Origin: Sulfurimonas hongkongensis
Lineage (GTDB): Bacteria > Campylobacterota > Campylobacteria > Campylobacterales > Sulfurimonadaceae
Length of the DNA: 64,000 nt
NCBI RefSeq assembly: GCF_000445475.1
Contig: NZ_AUPZ01000009.1
Location: 1-64,000, forward strand
Direction: 5' to 3'
The stretch's first letter is position 1. Each line of letters starts with the position of its first letter. Of the stretch, positions 35,534 through 45,156 are shown piece by piece. A program made the position numbers and the translations under genes. The notes beneath the pieces are model-generated. The model was not told the origin of the DNA. It worked only from the letters and a program-made list of their open reading frames with translations, and did no database searches.

Positions 35534-36838
35534 TTAAGAGAGCTTTTTACCCTTTAAAATCTCTCTCACAACCTCTCTATCATCAAAAGGAAATTTCTCA
35601 TCATAGATAATTTGGTAGGTCTCATCACCTTTACCTAAAATGACTACTACTTCGTCAGCTTTTTGCTCACTTATTGCAGCTTCTATGGCCTTTTTTCTAT
35701 TTAGCTCAACACTTACTATGCTCTTATCTTCGATACCTTTGAGTATGTCATCTACTATGGATTGTGGATCTTCACTTCTTGGATTATCACTTGTTATATA
35801 GACTTTTTTTGCTAAGCTTGCAGCCACTCTACCCATTAAAGCTCTTTTGCTTTTATCTCTATCTCCGCCAGCTCCAAAAACAACTAAAAGCTCTTTCTCT
35901 TTTAGTGCATTTAAAACTTGCTGTATTCCATCAGGAGTGTGTGCAAAGTCAACTATAACATTTGGCTCCTCGCTCACCTGCTCCATTCTACCACTGACCC
36001 CTGCAAAGCCCTCAACAACTTCTACAATTTTCTCTAAGCCATCAGTAACTAGTAAATCAACCGCACCAATAGCTGCCATTAAGTTGTAAAGATTGAAAAA
36101 GCCATGAAGCGATGAAGTAAAAGGAACAACCTCTTTAAAATGCTGAATGATCCCGCTTGATGCGTTGTTTAGTGAGTAAGCCATCAGCTTGTAAGATGCG
36201 TTATGTTCTATGCCATAAGTAAAAGTATTTTTGATATTAAATGAGGCTTTTGGCTCATCTTTGTTTATAAGTTTTCTGCCCTCATCTGCAAAAAAACTAT
36301 TTTTTGTAGCTATATATTCGCCTATCGTCTTATGATAGTCTAAGTGGTCTTGAGTGATATTTGTAAGAATTTTAAGCTCAAACTTCAATCCCTCTATACG
36401 CTTTTGTGCAATAGCGTGTGAGCTAACTTCCATAATAAAAAATTCACATCCAGCTTCTACTGCTTGATATATATGCCTGTAAGTGTTTAACACACTTGGC
36501 GTTGTAAGGGATTTTCCCTCTATTACTTCATCGTTCATAAAAAAGCCACGAGTGCCCTGCATAGCAACTTTATAGCCCAAATCCAGCAAAAAAGAGTAGA
36601 TAGCACTCGCTGTTGTAGTCTTACCGTTTGTGCCCGTAATACCTACTATTTTTATCTCATCTACACCAAAAAGAGGAGCTATATCTTTGGCGTTTATGAT
36701 GGAGTGAGCACCTCTTTGTTTTGCATCTTCGAGATATTTTTTGTTTTGCCAAGTTAATACAAAAGCAGTCTGTCCATCACACTCTAGTGAGTTCTCACTT
36801 ACATATTTGTAAGCTCGTTCAGGAAGTTCAATCCTCAC
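35534..36838 (-). CDS. murE: UDP-MurNAc-L-Ala-D-Glu:diaminopimelate ligase
   Basis: A cytoplasmic peptidoglycan ligase (434 residues, the short Campylobacterota form). The ATP motif GITGTNGKTTTA is at about residue 64. The DNPRSEDP motif specific for meso-diaminopimelate is at about 346, and HAIAQKRIEGL lies in the central domain. It overlaps the upstream TPR gene by 11 bases. Confidence 0.95.
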   Translation of the reverse strand: MRIELPERAYKYVSENSLECDGQTAFVLTWQNKKYLEDAKQRGAHSIINAKDIAPLFGVDEIKIVGITGTNGKTTTASAIYSFLLDLGYKVAMQGTRGFFMNDEVIEGKSLTTPSVLNTYRHIYQAVEAGCEFFIMEVSSHAIAQKRIEGLKFELKILTNITQDHLDYHKTIGEYIATKNSFFADEGRKLINKDEPKASFNIKNTFTYGIEHNASYKLMAYSLNNASSGIIQHFKEVVPFTSSLHGFFNLYNLMAAIGAVDLLVTDGLEKIVEVVEGFAGVSGRMEQVSEEPNVIVDFAHTPDGIQQVLNALKEKELLVVFGAGGDRDKSKRALMGRVAASLAKKVYITSDNPRSEDPQSIVDDILKGIEDKSIVSVELNRKKAIEAAISEQKADEVVVILGKGDETYQIIYDEKFPFDDREVVREILKGKKLS

Positions 36839-37421
36839 TTTTTTTGCTCTTTGCTAATTTTTTTAGAAGTTTTCTAAGTAGTTTATCACTAGGATAAATA
36901 CTAAGTGCATTTTCCAAGTATGACAGAGCCATCTCTTCAAAATCATTTTCTATCAACTTATCTAAAAAATCGACAAAATCTTCTTTTTGAGTAATAATAA
37001 CACGAGTTGAAAACATGATATTTTCAAACGTCTCTTTAAAACCAGCACCTCTGTCTAGTATGGCTTTAAAGTCTTCATAAAGAATGCCATCTTCATACTC
37101 AAGTCTATCTTTTAGAGGTTTTGCAAAAATCTCACCAACTCTATCAACTGCATCATCCATAGTTTGCAAAATATCGCTCATGATTTTGTCAGCTGACTCT
37201 TTGTCTTCATCTTTTAGCACTTCATAGTAGTCAAAAAGAGCCTCTGCACCACCCTCTCCACTCAAAGCCATCTCAGATAATATCACACCATTATATGCCT
37301 CTTTTGAGTTTGGAAACTCTTGCAAAACTCTTGCAAACTTCTCCAATGCTGTTTTGTAGTCTGATTTGCTAAAGTACTCTTTAGCTTGTGATAATGTTTT
37401 GTGTTTAGAAATACCGTTCAT
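36828..37421 (-). CDS. TPR-like helical repeat protein
   Basis: A 197-residue cytoplasmic protein without signal peptide. Two TPR-like units are visible: residues 9-45 (LSQAKEYFSKSDYKTALEKF) and the C-terminal 165-190 (ALSYLENALSIYPSDKLLRK). The middle is acidic helix. The function is unknown. It lies between nifU-like and murE with an 11-base overlap, and this conserved-looking coupling suggests a housekeeping role. Confidence 0.75.
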   Translation of the reverse strand: MNGISKHKTLSQAKEYFSKSDYKTALEKFARVLQEFPNSKEAYNGVILSEMALSGEGGAEALFDYYEVLKDEDKESADKIMSDILQTMDDAVDRVGEIFAKPLKDRLEYEDGILYEDFKAILDRGAGFKETFENIMFSTRVIITQKEDFVDFLDKLIENDFEEMALSYLENALSIYPSDKLLRKLLKKLAKSKKSED

Positions 37422-37434
37422 TCTCTTCTCTTTT

Positions 37435-37710
37435 TTAAAGATTTTCTAAATTATCTTCCATACCAACTGGTACATTTATAATCGTAAGCTCTGGATGTAT
37501 ATCCATCTTGAGTTGTCTCTCTACTCCATACTTTAGCGTACTACTACTACTAGCGCAGCCAATACAAGCACCCTTTAATTGGACATATACCTTTGCATTT
37601 TTAACTGTTATAAAATCTATATCACCTCCATCTAGTGCTAATGATGGACGGATTTTATCTATGGCAGCTTTTACTGGATTGATCAACTCTTCATCCGTAA
37701 ATGGAATCAT
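37435..37710 (-). CDS. NifU-like iron-sulfur scaffold
   Basis: A 91-residue NifU C-terminal domain protein. The CxxC cluster site lies in KGACIGCASS at about residue 50, and the LALDGGDI segment at about 26. It assembles or carries Fe-S clusters in the cytoplasm. AAAAGAG precedes the ATG. It is the first gene of the nifU-TPR-murE run, 13 bases from the TPR gene. Confidence 0.93.
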   Translation of the reverse strand: MIPFTDEELINPVKAAIDKIRPSLALDGGDIDFITVKNAKVYVQLKGACIGCASSSSTLKYGVERQLKMDIHPELTIINVPVGMEDNLENL

Positions 37711-37802
37711 CTCTTTTCCTTTAATTTATTTCCTCAGTTTGTATCATAAAGTATGACAAAATTGCTTAACAAGTCATAAAGATTTAAATTAGCATGAAGG
37801 TT

Positions 37803-39020
37803 TTAATCTTTAAGTGTTAAAATTTCCAAAATGTAGCTTGGTTTTCTCATACCAACTAATATATAGTCGATACTCTCTTGTGCCATTAAAAATTTTAAAG
37901 CCACATCTTGCATGCTAACATCGTCATTTTTAAAAATTTCTTTTAGAGCTTTTCTTGTATTTATAGAACACTCATGTAAAACCATCTTTTTGTACTCTAC
38001 AAAAAACATATCTATAGAGTTTACAAGTAGCTCTCTGCTCTCTTCATCCAAGCTCTGCAGTGATGTTCTCATATGTGGTATGATCTCGGCAAAGAAAAAT
38101 GCATCCCAATCCCCTATCCAGCCAAACTTATGCTTTGAGGCATCTAACTCTTCAAAGAGATTATATAGTGGTTTTAGTTGTTCATTATCACAGATATCCA
38201 AAAGTTCATTTAAATGATGATAATATTCTCTTGACTCATCATAATCAGCAAGTCTATACATTTTGCCCTCAAACTCGGCATTTAAAGGTCTATTTGCTAA
38301 AACCCTTAGTCCGTTTTCTTTTGCCCACTTAGCACACTTTAGACCCTCTTGCTCTAATATGTTTATAGGAAGTTGCACTGTTTTGAAGCTATGAGTCTCA
38401 TTTGAGACCTCTTCTGAAGCTCTATCTGCTAACGTAATTAAATCTTCATAGGGTAAAAATTCAGCACTAGATGAATTTTTAGAAAAACTGTTAGAGCTTA
38501 TTCCATAACTTAAAATTCTTCCATCTTTTACTTCTTGTTCTAAGGCCACAAAGGCTCTATATATTCTTCCATACATCTCACTCTGCATCTCATCTTTAGC
38601 AATACCTCTGTTTATAGCATCTAGCAAGTAGTACTCAGGGTTGTGTAGAAGATAACAATCAATTCTTTGCATCTCTAATCTCTTTAGAGACTCTGTAAGC
38701 TGGTCTTTTATAAATGAAGCACTAATAGAGTGAAAACAATCAGGCGAAAACTCTACTACTTCTTCAAATGGCTCCTCTTTATGTCTGTCCATATTTGAGC
38801 CTTGAATATAGCCAACTTTGCTAACTATCTCAACTGTATCTTTTACGCTCTCATCAAAGCTACTAAAAGCTAGTGCTATAGCACGCTGGGCTCCGCCGTC
38901 CATATAGTTAGATGATGTGTCTATCATACGGATACCAGAGCTTATGGCATCTCTTAGTGCTTGTATATGTTGTGGGTTATAATCACTTATCCTATAAGTT
39001 CCAAATGCGAAATTACTCAT
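37803..39020 (-). CDS. Aldo/keto reductase family protein
   Basis: A 405-residue AKR. The first 270 residues form the barrel, with DTSSNY at about residue 34 (Asp and Tyr of the catalytic set) and the LLHNPEYYL strand at about 124. It is about 80 residues longer than typical, with a helical C-terminal part (about 260-380) that I do not recognise before the final LVGMRKPSYI cofactor strand. The substrate is unknown. It is a single gene between nifU-murE and rplQ. Confidence 0.85.
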   Translation of the reverse strand: MSNFAFGTYRISDYNPQHIQALRDAISSGIRMIDTSSNYMDGGAQRAIALAFSSFDESVKDTVEIVSKVGYIQGSNMDRHKEEPFEEVVEFSPDCFHSISASFIKDQLTESLKRLEMQRIDCYLLHNPEYYLLDAINRGIAKDEMQSEMYGRIYRAFVALEQEVKDGRILSYGISSNSFSKNSSSAEFLPYEDLITLADRASEEVSNETHSFKTVQLPINILEQEGLKCAKWAKENGLRVLANRPLNAEFEGKMYRLADYDESREYYHHLNELLDICDNEQLKPLYNLFEELDASKHKFGWIGDWDAFFFAEIIPHMRTSLQSLDEESRELLVNSIDMFFVEYKKMVLHECSINTRKALKEIFKNDDVSMQDVALKFLMAQESIDYILVGMRKPSYILEILTLKD

Positions 39021-39071
39021 TATGTCTCACTTTTTATTAAAGTATTTTAGGATTGGGAAAGTTTGTTTTTA

Positions 39072-39104
39072 TTCTAGTTCCCAAGTTTAACTTGAAAACT
39101 AGAA
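39072..39104. repeat. Hairpin after rplQ, diverged repeat family 3
   Basis: TTCTAGTT pairs with AACTAGAA, with an inner CAAGTTtAACTTG stem. It retains the AGTTCCCA start of family 3 and sits in the gap downstream of the alpha operon, where it may also act as a transcript end. Confidence 0.5.
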
Positions 39105-39127
39105 GGAGAAAGTTTGGTATTTTGGAA

Positions 39128-39478
39128 TTATACTAATTCTATGAAAGCCATAGTCGTAGCATCACCACGACGAATACGAGTTCTAATTATTCTAGTATAT
39201 CCACCAGCACGATCAACATACTTAGGTGCTATTTCATTTACTAATTTTTTTGTTGCTTCTTTACTTTGAAGCGCCGCAAACACTGTTCTGTGAGCGTTAG
39301 AATCTTCTTTACCAGCTATTGTGATAAGTTTTTCTACAAAAGAGCGAAGTTCTTTAGCTTTCATTACAGTAGTTTCAATTTTTCCATGTTCTATTAACGA
39401 AATACTTAGGTTCTTTAGTAAAGCTGCACGGTGTGAGCTAGTACGACCTAGTTTACGATATCCATGACGATGTCTCAT
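39128..39478 (-). CDS. rplQ: 50S ribosomal protein L17
   Basis: A 116-residue L17 with the N-terminal [12 protein letters not shown] signature. It is the last gene of the alpha operon, 13 bases after rpoA, with AGGAATAAG upstream. Confidence 0.97.
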   Translation of the reverse strand: MRHRHGYRKLGRTSSHRAALLKNLSISLIEHGKIETTVMKAKELRSFVEKLITIAGKEDSNAHRTVFAALQSKEATKKLVNEIAPKYVDRAGGYTRIIRTRIRRGDATTMAFIELV

Positions 39479-39491
39479 CTCTTATTCCTCT

Positions 39492-40490
39492 TTAGCCTTG
39501 AGTGGCTTCAATTTTCTTTTTTAACGCACTAACTACATCATCTGCTAAGTCAGCACCAACTGCAAAACCAAACTCTTGTAGTTTTTCTACGATTTCATCA
39601 TATGATTTTTTACCTAGGTTTTTAACATTTTTAAGGTCATTTTGACTCATCAATGCTATTTCACCTACTAGTTTAATATCTGAGCGGTCAAGACAGTTAA
39701 AACTTCTTGCACTTAAACCTAAACTATCTATATGAGTTACTAACTTTTTAAGGTCTGGATTTTCTTCAACTCTCTCTATAGTTGTAGCAGCTTTTATGCT
39801 GATCTCAGAATTAAACACAGCTAGTTGAGCATACATAACTTCAAGTGAGTTTTTAAATGCATCTAGTGGGGTTACTTGTCCATCAGTTCTTATATTTAAA
39901 ACTACTCTCTCAAAGTTAGGATTGTCCTCTACAAGAACATTTTCTATCTTATAAGTTGCACTACGAACTGGAGTAAAGTAAGCGTCTAGTGCAATATAAC
40001 CATCTTCGAGTTCATCATGAGTATCTTCACTAGGAACATAACCTATGCCTTGTGCAATTTTAATCACAAAGTTTAAGTTAGAGTCTTCATTAAGAGTCGC
40101 AAGATGAGCATCAGGAGTTACTACTTCAACCACATCATTACTTAAATCACATCCCTTAATAGTACATGGACCACTAAAGCTATAACTAACCTCAGCTTCA
40201 CTAGCTTCATCTTTAAGTTTAAAACGAATCTCTTTAAGATTTAATATAAAGTCAGAAATATCTTCAAGCATACCACGAACAGAGTCAAACTCATGCTTTG
40301 CGCCTTCGATTTTAATAGCTATCGGTGCATAACCAACAGAAGAGCTTAATAAAAAACGGCGAAGTGGATGAGCTAAAGAGATAGCAAAACCAGTTTCAAA
40401 AGGATAAGCCATTATATTTGCTTCATTCTCACTAATCTGTTCTACCTCAAATTCTTGAGGAGCAAGTGGAGTAGTTTTAATTTTTTTCAT
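39492..40490 (-). CDS. rpoA: DNA-directed RNA polymerase subunit alpha
   Basis: The assembly subunit of RNA polymerase (332 residues). The N-terminal domain has [21 protein letters not shown]. After a linker (about 225-245) the C-terminal domain has [16 protein letters not shown] and [14 protein letters not shown], which contact UP elements and activators. It is in the rpsD-rpoA-rplQ order. Confidence 0.98.
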   Translation of the reverse strand: MKKIKTTPLAPQEFEVEQISENEANIMAYPFETGFAISLAHPLRRFLLSSSVGYAPIAIKIEGAKHEFDSVRGMLEDISDFILNLKEIRFKLKDEASEAEVSYSFSGPCTIKGCDLSNDVVEVVTPDAHLATLNEDSNLNFVIKIAQGIGYVPSEDTHDELEDGYIALDAYFTPVRSATYKIENVLVEDNPNFERVVLNIRTDGQVTPLDAFKNSLEVMYAQLAVFNSEISIKAATTIERVEENPDLKKLVTHIDSLGLSARSFNCLDRSDIKLVGEIALMSQNDLKNVKNLGKKSYDEIVEKLQEFGFAVGADLADDVVSALKKKIEATQG

Positions 40491-40515
40491 TCTCTAACGC
40501 CTTTTATTAATTCTA

Positions 40516-41142
40516 TTATTTCGAGTAAAGCTCAACGATTAAACGCTCTTCTACTGGAATCACAACTTCTTCTCTCTCAGGTATACGAGTAAAAATACCA
40601 AATACTTTCTCAGCATCGATATCAACCCATGGTGCTATACCTGTTTGATTTGTTAGCTCTAAAGCACGAACAACTTGAACATTTTTCTTGCTTGATTCGC
40701 GAACTTCTACCTTTTGACCAGGTCTAACATTGTAAGAAGGGATATCTAACTTTTTCCCATCTACAAGAATATGACCATGTGTTACTAGTTGACGAGCAAA
40801 TCTACGAGTAGATGCAAAGCCCATTCTATAAACTACATTGTCAAGTCTGCTCTCGATTAGAGTAATAAGGTTTGTACCTGTATTACCATCACGACGCTTA
40901 GCTTCAACGAACATTGCACGGAATTGTTTCTCAGAAACACCATACATGAATTTCGCTTTTTGCTTTTCATTAAGTTGTAAACCATACTCAGAAACTTTCT
41001 TACGACGCTGACCATGTTGACCAGGACCATAAGGTCTTTTTTCTAACGCAGATTTGCCTGCTAAACGACGCTCACCTTTTAAGTTAAGGCTTACTCCGAA
41101 TCTTCTTTCGATTTTTTCTACTGGACCTCTATATCTTGCCAT
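40516..41142 (-). CDS. rpsD: 30S ribosomal protein S4
   Basis: A 208-residue S4, primary 16S binder and usual repressor of the alpha operon. It starts [17 protein letters not shown] and has the S4 RNA-binding domain at about 98-160. The N-terminal zinc Cys set of some S4 forms is absent, so this is the C-minus form. Confidence 0.98.
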   Translation of the reverse strand: MARYRGPVEKIERRFGVSLNLKGERRLAGKSALEKRPYGPGQHGQRRKKVSEYGLQLNEKQKAKFMYGVSEKQFRAMFVEAKRRDGNTGTNLITLIESRLDNVVYRMGFASTRRFARQLVTHGHILVDGKKLDIPSYNVRPGQKVEVRESSKKNVQVVRALELTNQTGIAPWVDIDAEKVFGIFTRIPEREEVVIPVEERLIVELYSK

Positions 41143-41155
41143 CTAGTCAATCTCC

Positions 41156-41548
41156 TTAAACTCTACGACGCTTAGGTGCGCGACAACCGTTGTGTGGTAA
41201 TGGTGTAACATCTTTCATAAATGTAACACGAATGCCTTCGATAGCACCAACAGCTTTAACAGCTGTCTCACGACCTGAACCTGGACCTTGTACTTTAATA
41301 CCAAGATCTTTAATACCATGAACCTGTGCTTTTGCTACTGCGTCTTCAACAGCTGCTTGAGCTGCGAATGGAGTAGATTTCTTAGAACCTTTAAACCCAA
41401 GGCTACCAGCAGAACTCCATGCGACCATATTACCCATTTCATCAGTAATTGTTACTAGTGTATTGTTAAATGATGCAGCGATATGAACGATACCTCTTGC
41501 AATATTCTTTTTTACTACTTTTTTTCTAACAGCTTTTCTTTTTGCCAT
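41156..41548 (-). CDS. rpsK: 30S ribosomal protein S11
   Basis: A 130-residue platform protein. The [12 protein letters not shown] and GPGSGRE segments and the C-terminal [12 protein letters not shown] are conserved. It lies 13 bases upstream of rpsD. Confidence 0.98.
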   Translation of the reverse strand: MAKRKAVRKKVVKKNIARGIVHIAASFNNTLVTITDEMGNMVAWSSAGSLGFKGSKKSTPFAAQAAVEDAVAKAQVHGIKDLGIKVQGPGSGRETAVKAVGAIEGIRVTFMKDVTPLPHNGCRAPKRRRV

Positions 41549-41559
41549 CTATGTAATCC

Positions 41560-41922
41560 TTATGCTGCGCCGACAGTTTTACGCTTACCTTTACGAGTAC
41601 GCGCATTTGTCTTTGTTTTTTGACCACGACATGGAAGACCACGACGGTGACGAAGACCTCTGTATGAACCTAAATCCATAAGTGCCTTAATATCCATAGC
41701 TACTTTTTTACGTAAATCACCCTCAACCATATGGTTAGCACGGATTTCAGCAGTAATTGCAGCTACTTCATCTTCTTTTAGTTCGAAAACTCTTTTGTTA
41801 TAGTCTATGCCTGTTGCGTCTAAGATTAGACGAGAAGCTTGAAGACCAATACCATAGATGTATGTTAATCCATACTCTACTCTCTTTTTTTTAGGTAAAT
41901 CAACACCAGAAATACGAGCCAT
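41560..41922 (-). CDS. rpsM: 30S ribosomal protein S13
   Basis: A 120-residue head protein that contacts P-site tRNA. The RISGVDLP N-terminus, the YIYGIG helix-hairpin-helix and the [13 protein letters not shown]-type tail are conserved. It starts 2 bases after the rpmJ stop. Confidence 0.98.
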   Translation of the reverse strand: MARISGVDLPKKKRVEYGLTYIYGIGLQASRLILDATGIDYNKRVFELKEDEVAAITAEIRANHMVEGDLRKKVAMDIKALMDLGSYRGLRHRRGLPCRGQKTKTNARTRKGKRKTVGAA

Positions 41923-41924
41923 GG

Positions 41925-42038
41925 TTATCCTTGTCTCTGTTTATGTTTTTTAACTTTGCAGATTACTCTTACAATGCCTCTTCTTTTGATAATCTTACAA
42001 TCATCACACATCTTCTTTACTGAAGCTCTTACTTTCAT
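41925..42038 (-). CDS. rpmJ: 50S ribosomal protein L36
   Basis: A 37-residue protein, [16 protein letters not shown]... with CDDC plus a Cys and a His further on ([10 protein letters not shown]) that complete the zinc site (C+ form). It is the first gene of this operon, directly before rpsM as in most bacteria, but infA, its usual upstream neighbour, is 18.5 kb away. Confidence 0.96.
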   Translation of the reverse strand: MKVRASVKKMCDDCKIIKRRGIVRVICKVKKHKQRQG

Positions 42039-42144
42039 AGAAAGCCCTTATATTAATCTAACTAAAGTCTCTTCATACATCAGTAAAGGAATGGCCTCTA
42101 CCTCATAGAAAGTTTTAGTTTTTTCGACATCTCTGCTGCATGTA

Positions 42145-42168
42145 GGTAAGTCTTTATAACTACTTACC
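42145..42168 (-). promoter_or_regulatory. Hairpin in the long rpmJ leader
   Basis: GGTAAGT/ACTTACC form a 7-bp stem around ten bases, about 110 bases before rpmJ and downstream of the promoter at 42245. It could be part of an S4-type autoregulatory leader, but I see no proof. The 42039-42339 gap otherwise holds only this and the promoter. Confidence 0.3.
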
Positions 42169-42244
42169 AATACTTTTATCTTTATAAACCAATATATAGA
42201 TAGAAATACTCTTGTTTTATGTTAAAACAGCAAAGCGGATTGGG

Positions 42245-42250
42245 ATTATA
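42245..42250 (-). promoter_or_regulatory. Candidate -10 box for the alpha operon
   Basis: The minus strand reads TTGGATATAATCCC about 207 bases before rpmJ. The TATAATCCC context equals that of tuf at 18751. It gives the split alpha operon its own GC-discriminator promoter. Confidence 0.6.
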
Positions 42251-42339
42251 TCCAAAGAAATGTAAAAGAATTATTAAAGTTGGCTTAGTTAATAGGACAT
42301 CTATAAAAAGTTAGTAAAAAAGAGACTTTAAAAGTAACT

Positions 42340-42684
42340 TTAGTCCCAAATCACACTTACCCCATACTCAGGGTTTAGTGTTATAAACTTCTTGTAATAG
42401 ACTTTTTTACCATACTTTTTACTTAAAAGCTCCACTTCAATCGTTTCGTTTTCTAAAAGCTCTCTAACCTCTTTATATGTAAGCCATTTTCCATATTTGC
42501 CAAGAGCGTTCTGCCAAATCCTAAACTCACATGAAGCATCATCTCTTAGCTCAAAGAGTTCCCCATCTTCTGTTTTCCAATGCGCATTTGAACAAGCATA
42601 TAGTTTAACTTTTTTACCGCTTACCTCTTTGTCTCTTACCTCAACGTTTCCGTCACTACAGTATGGGCATTTTCCTAAAATCAT
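42340..42684 (-). CDS. Topoisomerase C-terminal-like zinc-ribbon protein
   Basis: A 114-residue protein. CPYCSDG at residues 6-9, followed by YACSNAHW, forms a zinc ribbon. The part from about residue 45 (CEFRIWQNALGKYGKWLTYKEVRELLENE) resembles the LT-x-x-E repeat in the C-terminal region of type I topoisomerases and related proteins. No Toprim or catalytic Tyr domain is present, so it is at most a nucleic-acid-binding module. The ATG at 42684 with AGGCATAGG upstream is preferred over the earlier frame start. It is a single gene. Confidence 0.65.
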   Translation of the reverse strand: MILGKCPYCSDGNVEVRDKEVSGKKVKLYACSNAHWKTEDGELFELRDDASCEFRIWQNALGKYGKWLTYKEVRELLENETIEVELLSKKYGKKVYYKKFITLNPEYGVSVIWD

Positions 42685-42887
42685 CCTATGCCTTTTTTTA
42701 ACTACTATGGTAGTGAAAAAAATGTTTGTTGCGAAATAATATTTCAAAATGCAATATTTATTTTACGATTTTATAAATTATGATGGTACCCAATTTAACT
42801 CTCTTTTTAATTTACACACTAGATCCCATATCAAGCAAGAAATAACAAAATACGCATTTAGGACAAAACAGCGTAGCTATAATTTGC

Positions 42888-44813
42888 CTATTGGCTCTCA
42901 TATCTATCTAAACCTTTTTTATGAAGAGTGCTTGCTCCTTGATAATAACTTATAGCCTCTGATTCTAAATACTTTTCTATATTTATCTCTTTATACTTCG
43001 TATCATAGATACCTTGTTCAACTACTTCATAATTTTTAATTTTTTTTGTAGGAGACAAAACAACCAGTTTATTCTCTTTATAAAGCCCAAGTTTTTGGTA
43101 AGTACCCATCAATGCACGTTCTTTAAAGGAGGAACTTAAAATATCATTACCGTAAAACTTACTTTTATATGACCAATTTAACATGCCAAAAAGAGTTGGC
43201 ATAATGTCTATTTGACTTGATACCTTATCAATAACTTGAGGTTTTAGTATCTCAGGAGCATAAACAATCATCGGAATATGATACTTATCAAGAGGGATTT
43301 CTGTTTTACCTGCACTTGATGCACAGTGATCTGCCACAATTACAAACATAGTATTTTTAAACCATGGTTTCTCTTTGGCTTTTTTTATAAACTCTCCTAT
43401 CGCATAATCCGTGTACTTAACAGCCCCATCTCTTCCTGTATGTGAAGGTATATCTATACGCCCATCTGGATAATCATAAGGTCTATGATTTGAGGTAGTC
43501 ATTATAAAACTCATAAAAGGCTTGTGCGCTCTGTAAGAGAGGTCAGCCTCCTTTAAGCTTCTGTTTAGTAAATCCTCATCACAAACTCCCCAAATCGTAT
43601 GAAAAGTATCCTCTTCTTTACTAAAATCACTTCTATCTACAACACTAAATCCGTTCGTTGAAAAAAACTCATTCATATTGTCAAAGTAGCCGTGTCCGCC
43701 ATATATAAATTTAGTCTCATAGCCTCTATTTTTTAAGATAAACCCACTTGAGTACATGTTATGATTGTCAGGTCTTTTAACTATTGAGCGACCTGGCGTA
43801 GGCGGTAGAGATAAAGTTATCGCTTCCATTCCACGAACCGTCCTCGTGCCTGTTGCATAAAAGTTGGTAAAAAACATACTTTTTTGAGCTAAAGAGTCAA
43901 GATTTGGAGTTAGTCCTTTTTCTCCTCCCAAAGATTCAAGAAATTTACCGCTTAAACTCTCTACTACAATCATAACTATATTGTAATCTTTCTCTATCTT
44001 GGGATTTACTATCGCTCTTGTTACATCATTTAAATTTAAAAAAGCAGAGCTGTTAATATCTATCGCTTTTTTGAGGTTTGTCATTACACTCTCTTCTTTA
44101 TCTGTAATATAAAACTTATCATAATCAAGAGTATTATTTCTAAAAGCAGCAAAAAGAGAGTACAGCCCAGATTTAGAAAGTTCGTTGTTGTATTGATTGG
44201 TTGATGTTTTTGTAAACTCCTGAGTTACTCCTGCAAAAGATATTACAGGGACCATAAGATAGATTAGTGCCGGCTTTAACCTATCTTTGAGGCTACTTTG
44301 ATTTTGTAAAAAGTTTTCTATATATTGTGTTTTATAGATAATATAAAAAATAAATATAGATATAAGCGAGATAATAGTGATCAAAACACCCATCGGATAT
44401 GATTCTCTTATATTTCCTATAACCTCATTTGTATACACAAGATAATCAACAGCAATAAAGTTAAACCTAACGTTAAATTCATCCCAAAAAAACCATTCGC
44501 TAAATGCCAAAAACACTGCCCCAAAAATAATTAAAAAAGTAAAAGTATAAGTTATATAACGATTAAGAGCATAATTTAAAAAAGATTTTGGTAAAAAGAT
44601 TAGATATAGGACAAAAGGAACTACTAGATAGCTCACACTTACAAAATCATAAAACGCCCCTATTAGATATATTTTTAAAATCTCTATTAAAGATATATCC
44701 AGCACATCTATAGATCTAATAAGAAGGACTGTCCTAGTGATTGCAAAAATACCTAAAAATAACCAAAAGACTAAAGTTATATAGTTACATCTTTTTTGTA
44801 TACTCTTGTGCAT
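42888..44813 (-). CDS. LTA synthase family sulfatase-fold membrane protein (paralogue 1)
   Basis: A 641-residue protein with about five N-terminal membrane helices (residues 10-210) and a periplasmic alkaline-phosphatase/sulfatase-fold domain. Metal and nucleophile motifs are VESLSG (about 278), GTRTVRGMEA with the catalytic Thr (about 321) and VADHC (about 499). The family includes lipoteichoic acid synthases and phosphoglycerol or phosphoethanolamine transferases; in a Gram-negative it probably modifies an envelope glycan or lipid. It is divergent from a homologue at 45157, with motifs of a possible operator between them. AAGGATTTTTT precedes the ATG. Confidence 0.88.
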   Translation of the reverse strand: MHKSIQKRCNYITLVFWLFLGIFAITRTVLLIRSIDVLDISLIEILKIYLIGAFYDFVSVSYLVVPFVLYLIFLPKSFLNYALNRYITYTFTFLIIFGAVFLAFSEWFFWDEFNVRFNFIAVDYLVYTNEVIGNIRESYPMGVLITIISLISIFIFYIIYKTQYIENFLQNQSSLKDRLKPALIYLMVPVISFAGVTQEFTKTSTNQYNNELSKSGLYSLFAAFRNNTLDYDKFYITDKEESVMTNLKKAIDINSSAFLNLNDVTRAIVNPKIEKDYNIVMIVVESLSGKFLESLGGEKGLTPNLDSLAQKSMFFTNFYATGTRTVRGMEAITLSLPPTPGRSIVKRPDNHNMYSSGFILKNRGYETKFIYGGHGYFDNMNEFFSTNGFSVVDRSDFSKEEDTFHTIWGVCDEDLLNRSLKEADLSYRAHKPFMSFIMTTSNHRPYDYPDGRIDIPSHTGRDGAVKYTDYAIGEFIKKAKEKPWFKNTMFVIVADHCASSAGKTEIPLDKYHIPMIVYAPEILKPQVIDKVSSQIDIMPTLFGMLNWSYKSKFYGNDILSSSFKERALMGTYQKLGLYKENKLVVLSPTKKIKNYEVVEQGIYDTKYKEINIEKYLESEAISYYQGASTLHKKGLDRYESQ

Positions 44814-44855
44814 AAAAAATCCTTATAATTAATTGTGAAATAATAGATGATGCGA

Positions 44856-44930
44856 ATGAAAAATATATGAAAGTTGTATGAAATCTTTTTCATATTTGAA
44901 TATGAATAAAAATTCATACTCTATTCATAT
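44856..44930. promoter_or_regulatory. Cluster of TATGAA motifs, candidate OmpR-type operator
   Basis: ATGAAA occurs at 44856, 44867 and 44878, exactly 11 bases apart. Reversed copies (TTCATA) lie at 44889, 44913 and 44924, the last two 11 bases apart. A further forward copy, TATGAAT, is at 44901. One more TTCATA is at 45131, just before the second paralogue. Spacing of one helical turn is what OmpR/PhoB-type regulators bind, and such a regulator is encoded at 47087. The link is inferred. Confidence 0.55.
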
Positions 44931-45002
44931 TGATTTAATAAAAAAACTATATTTTTTTAACTCCAAAACGTACATATGGATGCTCTGATTAATTTATAAA
45001 TT

Positions 45003-45112
45003 AGATTCCGTGTCAAGCACGGAATGACGATGCACACGTCATCATGAAGCAGTACTTGTATTATCCTGAACTCTCAAAAAGCGATTCTCTTATTTTGATT
45101 CAGGATCTAATT
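45003..45112. repeat. Palindromic repeat family 2, copy with interrupted second hairpin
   Basis: ATTCCGTG/CACGGAAT around TCAAG (45004-45024) is followed by TGACG. The second hairpin (ATCCTGAA at 45063, TTCAGGAT at about 45099) has about 28 extra bases in its loop. It lies between the two LTA-synthase paralogues. Confidence 0.7.
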
Positions 45113-45156
45113 TGATAATTGTTTAAAGCATTCATATATAAAGGCAAAAAATAATC

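Noticed and set aside
42749-42955. Plus-strand frame of 68 residues after the zinc-ribbon gene
   Set aside because: It starts near the divergent gene with no ribosome-binding site and overlaps the end of the LTA-synthase-like gene on the other strand.
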